From positions 88,489 to 152,488 of the forward strand of contig MAEX01000014.1 in assembly GCA_002013415.1 (NCBI GenBank): 64,000 nt of DNA. The letters are read 5' to 3'. The notes under the pieces are model-generated. The model worked only from the letters and a program-made list of their open reading frames with translations. It did not search any database and was not told where the DNA came from. The DNA is from Mycobacterium sp. D16Q14. Its GTDB lineage: Bacteria; Actinomycetota; Actinomycetes; Mycobacteriales; Mycobacteriaceae. The translations under genes were made by a program, and so were the position numbers. Below are positions 61,120-64,000 of the stretch, in pieces. Position 1 is the stretch's first letter. Each line of letters opens with the position of its first letter.

Positions 61120-61403
61120 GCAGACCCATCCCGGTTGATCGGGTACCCGTACGACCCCCAGAATCGGAGCGCGCGACGCGCGGCGCGGCGGGCGCCCCAT
61201 CGCGTGCAGGTGTATCCGGAGCTCATGCCGGTTACGGCGGTCACGGGCATGTTCGTGATGACCCACTCCCAGCGTCGGGTGCCGGGAATGGGTGAGCGCT
61301 TGACCCAGCAGCCCAGCGCCGTAACCCCTCGCGCCTCGACATCGGGGAGTGTGATGGTGTGCCGAATGCCGTTCGTGCGCCAAGTGATTGTGCGATCCCT
61401 CAT
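61116..61403 (-). CDS. 95-residue hypothetical protein
   Basis: Basic beta-rich protein (DRTITWRTNGIRHTITLPDV and RRWEWVITNMPVTAVTG). It overlaps the next gene by four bases and its own start overlaps the upstream stop. No recognised family. Confidence 0.58.
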   Translation of the reverse strand: MRDRTITWRTNGIRHTITLPDVEARGVTALGCWVKRSPIPGTRRWEWVITNMPVTAVTGMSSGYTCTRWGARRAARRALRFWGSYGYPINRDGSA

Positions 61404-61837
61404 CGCGCACCACTAGTCGAGAACGTCGTGAACGCGTCGGGGCCCGTGGCGCAGTACCGGTGCGTCTCCCAGCCGTCGGTGAGCCGCTTCTCGATATGCC
61501 AGAAGCCATCGGACTTGCGGATACGCCAGGGCGCAGGCGGCCGATTCGGCCAGAACGGGGGGTCGAGTCGAATCGTTCGGCGCAATGGGTCGCTGAACAC
61601 CGACGCGAGGGTGTAGGGCGATGGCGACGGCTCGCTGAATCCCTCACGGAACGGCCAGTAATGAGGGTTGTGCGCCTGGTCCGGGAGCTCTGCCTCGGGC
61701 TCGCGCGGCTCGTCGTGTACTGCGCCGTCGTACCAGTAGCCCTCGGCCAGCGTGCCGTCGCCGAGCTGGATGGCCACGCGCCCGCCCTCTTCCAACCCCG
61801 GACAGGTGAACCACTCGGGGCTCGCTTTCTCGGTCAT
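61400..61837 (-). CDS. Hypothetical protein rich in Trp/Pro
   Basis: 145 residues. It begins TEKASPEWFTCPGLEEGGRV and ends with WRIRKSDGFWHIEKRLTDGW, a segment resembling small phage 'recombination-helper' proteins only loosely. There is no catalytic motif. The 69 bases upstream (61838-61906) are non-coding. Confidence 0.6.
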   Translation of the reverse strand: MTEKASPEWFTCPGLEEGGRVAIQLGDGTLAEGYWYDGAVHDEPREPEAELPDQAHNPHYWPFREGFSEPSPSPYTLASVFSDPLRRTIRLDPPFWPNRPPAPWRIRKSDGFWHIEKRLTDGWETHRYCATGPDAFTTFSTSGAR

Positions 61838-61906
61838 CGTGTCTCCATTCGCGTATCGATTCCTGGGGCCGTGGTGGACGCTGGCGGGTATTCGGGGGGT
61901 CGGTGA

Positions 61907-62437
61907 CTATCCGGTCGCGGCGGGCCGGTTTTCGAGCGCTACAGCCTCGGACCGCGAGGGATGGAACGCGCCGTCCTTAAGCGGCTTCCCGTCGTGGTTG
62001 ACGCAGACGTAGCCCGGCTTGGCGCGGCAGGACACCCATGGACACGTGATGTTGAGCTCGCGCGCCCGGCCGGATCCCTCACTGGGTCGGGTGAATTGGC
62101 GAACCGGCTTACCCACGGCCTCGACGAGCTCGCCGAGGCGCTCGCGGTTGCGTGCCTCCAGCGCGGCGTCTCGGCCGTCCTCGCGGGCCCGGCGGTCGTC
62201 GGTGCTCTCGCGTGCGAGCTGGTCGCGGCGCTTGGCCTTGACACGCTCGTAGATGTGGCCGGGCTGCATCCACACGTCGGGGCGCTCGCGCAGATGGTCG
62301 CGTACCGCGTCGATGGCCATCTCAACCGGCAGCTCACCGATTACGGCTTGCCACACGTCGACATCGGACTTGCCCACCGTGCGCCGGTCGGCGGCCACGA
62401 CGGCGGTCAGCACGTCGATTACCTCGTCGCGAGTCAT
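61907..62437 (-). CDS. Early protein with helical N-terminus and Cys-x4-Cys zinc-like C-terminus
   Basis: 176 residues. The N-terminal helices (TRDEVIDVLTAVVAADRRT, VEMAIDAVRDHLRERPDVW) are typical of a protein encoded after the replication protein in mycobacteriophages. A charged middle follows, then ITCPWVSCRAKPGYVCVNHDG, a likely zinc finger of the type with C-P-W-x-x-C. May load a helicase or bind DNA at the origin. Start overlaps the upstream stop. Confidence 0.65.
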   Translation of the reverse strand: MTRDEVIDVLTAVVAADRRTVGKSDVDVWQAVIGELPVEMAIDAVRDHLRERPDVWMQPGHIYERVKAKRRDQLARESTDDRRAREDGRDAALEARNRERLGELVEAVGKPVRQFTRPSEGSGRARELNITCPWVSCRAKPGYVCVNHDGKPLKDGAFHPSRSEAVALENRPAATG

Positions 62438-63267
62438 TCCAGCTCCAATCGGCCGTTATTCGACTTGAGGGCTTGGGCCTGGGCGACGCGCAGATCAGAT
62501 GTCGATTGGGCGGGCCCGGTCGCGGTCACGCGCTGCTGCTCGGCTTGGACGGTCTTCGGTGAGGCGAGCCAGGAGGCGAATGCGGCATCCCAGTTGGCCA
62601 CCACCCGGCCCTGTGTCAGGGCGTGGTTCCGGAACGCATCGGCGGCGGCGTCAAGATCCTTGAGGCCGAGCGCCTTCGCCTTGGCTCGGTGCGTCAGGTT
62701 CGGCTGCCAGTTGTCGGGGATCACCGACAGTGGTGGCGCAATCGGCGCGGCCGGTGCGAACACGTCGACCGCGCGGTCGCGCGGGTTCTCTCTCTTCTGT
62801 CCTGTTCCCCTGTTCCCCTGTTCCTCTGTTCCAGGCGCTAGGGTCTCGCGAGCCTTTCGCGAGGATTTCGTGGAACTGCGCGAAGTGGACGGCTTTTCGC
62901 TGGTCGGGCGGGCAATGGTGCCGTCGGGCAGCGGATACCGGGGTGCGTTCGGGTGGTCGATGCGTTGGTGGTCTGCCCACCCGTTTACGAACAGGAATGA
63001 ACGCCCATCGACCTCGTACCGGACGATGCGAAACCCTTCGGCAAGTTGCCGTAATCCTCGCGACACCTTCGCGAATGTCTCGCTAGGGTCTCGCTCTAAG
63101 TCGTCTGCGAACAGGTCTGCGGCGATCACCGATACCCGGTCAATACCGACCCCGTTGTCATCGACGTACGACCACAGCCCGATGAACAGCAGCCGCGTGG
63201 CCCAGTCCTCGATGGCGCTGATGTCCTGTGAGCGCCAGAACTCGGGCTTGATGGAACGGATACGCAT
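62434..63267 (-). CDS. Phage replication/replisome-organiser-like protein
   Basis: 277 residues. The N-terminus IRSIKPEFWRSQDISAIEDW, with ATRLLFIGLWSYVDDNG, is the winged-helix DNA-binding domain common in phage replication initiator and helicase-loader proteins. A disordered Ser/Arg-rich linker (about 130-180) leads to a C-terminal helical domain (HRAKAKALGLKDLDAAADAF) of DnaD/DnaB-loader type. It should recruit host replication enzymes. Confidence 0.8.
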   Translation of the reverse strand: MRIRSIKPEFWRSQDISAIEDWATRLLFIGLWSYVDDNGVGIDRVSVIAADLFADDLERDPSETFAKVSRGLRQLAEGFRIVRYEVDGRSFLFVNGWADHQRIDHPNAPRYPLPDGTIARPTSEKPSTSRSSTKSSRKARETLAPGTEEQGNRGTGQKRENPRDRAVDVFAPAAPIAPPLSVIPDNWQPNLTHRAKAKALGLKDLDAAADAFRNHALTQGRVVANWDAAFASWLASPKTVQAEQQRVTATGPAQSTSDLRVAQAQALKSNNGRLELE

Positions 63268-63672
63268 TTACCTCTCCTGATTCGCGAGATCGAGCAGCAC
63301 GTCGGCATGGCAACTGATTTCACCGAGAGAGCCATTGCGGTTCACACGCCGTGGTGGGCACCAGCACGCGAGGTCATGACCGGCCAGCTCGCGCCGGATC
63401 TCGTCGAGGCTCGGGTAATCGGGGTATCGGCCGTTGAGTAGGTCCCACTCGAACGCCTTGGCGGCGAAGTAGCGAGCAGTCCCAATGTCCGCGTAGGCGG
63501 GCCCGCCGTTTCGGTCCAGCGGTGAGCCGTGAACGCGGTACATCGTGCAGAACCGACCGCGCTCCGGCGTGATCCGGATCGGATTGCCCCACCGGCTCGG
63601 CCGTGACACCACGATCGCGCCAACCGGCTTACGCCAGCCCTTGACGCGGCGCAGCTGGATTCGCTCAGGCAT
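63268..63672 (-). CDS. DUF4326 family protein
   Basis: 134 residues with the DUF4326 signatures: VSRPSRWGNPIRI near the start and LACWCPPRRVNRNG with ISCHADVLLDLAN at the end, where Cys and His residues are conserved. Phages and bacteria carry this family, which is proposed to act on nucleic acid or nucleotides, without firm evidence that I know of. Its ATG lies eight bases inside the upstream gene's end. Confidence 0.85.
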   Translation of the reverse strand: MPERIQLRRVKGWRKPVGAIVVSRPSRWGNPIRITPERGRFCTMYRVHGSPLDRNGGPAYADIGTARYFAAKAFEWDLLNGRYPDYPSLDEIRRELAGHDLACWCPPRRVNRNGSLGEISCHADVLLDLANQER

Positions 63673-63925
63673 CGGACCCTTTCGGCCGTGGCGACCAGGT
63701 GAGCACCGGCTGGTCGTTGATAGTGACGGCGTACCGGTCGCCGCGCTGCGTGAGTGTCACGATGTCGCCGACGGCTGGGGAGTGTGGGGCGCTGGCGAGT
63801 GTCTTGATGCGCCAGCGTTGGCGCCAGAATCGAATCCAGTGCCGAACGCGACGACGCTGGCAGATCGCCACGCAGTGCTCGCTGATTTGAAGGCCTACGC
63901 CGCCGAGCGGCAGTCCCACATCCAT
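63665..63925 (-). CDS. 86-residue hypothetical protein
   Basis: A basic protein with RRRVRHWIRFWRQRWRIK in the middle and an SH3-like beta end (AVGDIVTLTQRGDRYAVTIN). GGAGGGG precedes ATG 63925, and the start overlaps the stop of the partial gene upstream. May bind DNA or RNA. No family named. Confidence 0.6.
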   Translation of the reverse strand: MDVGLPLGGVGLQISEHCVAICQRRRVRHWIRFWRQRWRIKTLASAPHSPAVGDIVTLTQRGDRYAVTINDQPVLTWSPRPKGSDA

Positions 63926-64000
63926 CACGATCCCCTCCGATGTATCCGGTGGCATTCCTCGCACCGTGGCCGACCGGGGCTGTGCGGCTTGACCTTGCAG
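63925..64000 (-). CDS. C-terminus of a zinc-binding protein (cut by window edge)
   Basis: Only the last 24 codons are visible. They read CKVKPHSPGRPRCEECHRIH and a short end, and the stop overlaps the next start (TGATG). The C-E-E-C and H-x2-H-like set suggests a small zinc finger. Confidence 0.55.
   Translation of the reverse strand, partial: CKVKPHSPGRPRCEECHRIHRRGS

Larger units (their letters stand above)
22451..64000. mobile_element. Temperate siphovirus-like prophage, left part (continues beyond the window)
   Basis: It begins at the tRNA-Thr att core and continues uninterrupted through integrase, toxin cassette, lysis genes, complete tail, capsid, portal and terminase modules, and part of an early/replication region to the end of the window. 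Gene order and products (Lysin A plus Lysin B, HK97-type protease and capsid, a tape measure of 1211 residues) fit a mycobacteriophage with a long non-contractile tail. No repressor, excise or second att site is present in the 41.5 kb visible. Confidence 0.93.

Noticed and set aside
61961..63280. 439-codon plus-strand frame over the replication region
   Set aside because: The minus strand carries coupled genes with recognisable domains. The plus frame has no motif.
22500..64000. CRISPR array or group I intron
   Set aside because: No regularly spaced repeats were seen. The 55-base insert in the minor tail gene is far too short for a group I intron.

Overview
The window reads as chromosome of a rapidly growing mycobacterium of the Mycobacteroides abscessus/chelonae type, with the left part of an integrated siphovirus-like prophage. 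Support for this: high-GC codon use, a wax-ester-synthase-type WS/DGAT gene, a GT2-DUF2304-GalE-membrane protein block ordered as in M. tuberculosis Rv3631-Rv3635, an EspR-like regulator, MAB_1171c-type membrane proteins, and a prophage with Lysin A, Lysin B and a WXG100/ESX-type toxin cassette. The species call is inference.

Bases 1-19000 are host genes: a partial class V aminotransferase; a TerC exporter under a manganese (yybP-ykoY) riboswitch; an operon of a Pls-like nonribosomal peptide synthetase, an M1 peptidase and a flippase-like membrane protein (each overlapping the next by 4 bases); a WS/DGAT acyltransferase; polyprenyl-sugar and arabinogalactan-related genes; a CocE/NonD hydrolase with a lipoprotein; a TetR regulator; a CPBP protease; and a GAP-family membrane protein. 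A 23-bp perfect hairpin follows. Bases 19096-22284 hold an EspR-like HTH gene convergent with two tandem MAB_1171c-family membrane genes and an ImmA/IrrE-like zinc peptidase, directly beside the prophage.

The prophage begins at the 3' half of a tRNA-Thr(GGT) gene (22451-22496, minus strand), the attachment core. Rightward from it on the plus strand are two tiny genes, a tyrosine integrase, a lipoprotein, and a polymorphic toxin cassette: two WXG100-like proteins, a toxin with a C-terminal GH-E nuclease domain, and an ankyrin-repeat protein as likely immunity. A bidirectional terminator at 27301-27333 separates this from a long minus-strand operon. In transcription order (right to left) that operon runs terminase small and large subunits, portal, protease, capsid, connectors, tail terminator, major tail protein, frameshifted tail assembly chaperones, tape measure, minor tail proteins, small membrane proteins, Lysin A, Lysin B, holin, and a DUF2746-like protein. 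Strong hairpins lacking a U-tract sit just after the capsid and major tail genes. A third hairpin interrupts a minor tail gene and throws its two halves out of frame.

Bases 54485-64000 hold small accessory and replication genes: an HNH endonuclease, a degenerate NTPase, a toxin-antitoxin-like plus-strand operon with a palindromic operator, a 35-residue membrane peptide whose Shine-Dalgarno sequence can be sequestered, a 38-residue peptide with 10 cysteines, a DnaD/replisome-organiser-like protein and a DUF4326 protein. No immunity repressor or Cro is seen, and the second att site with the complete tRNA must lie beyond base 64000.
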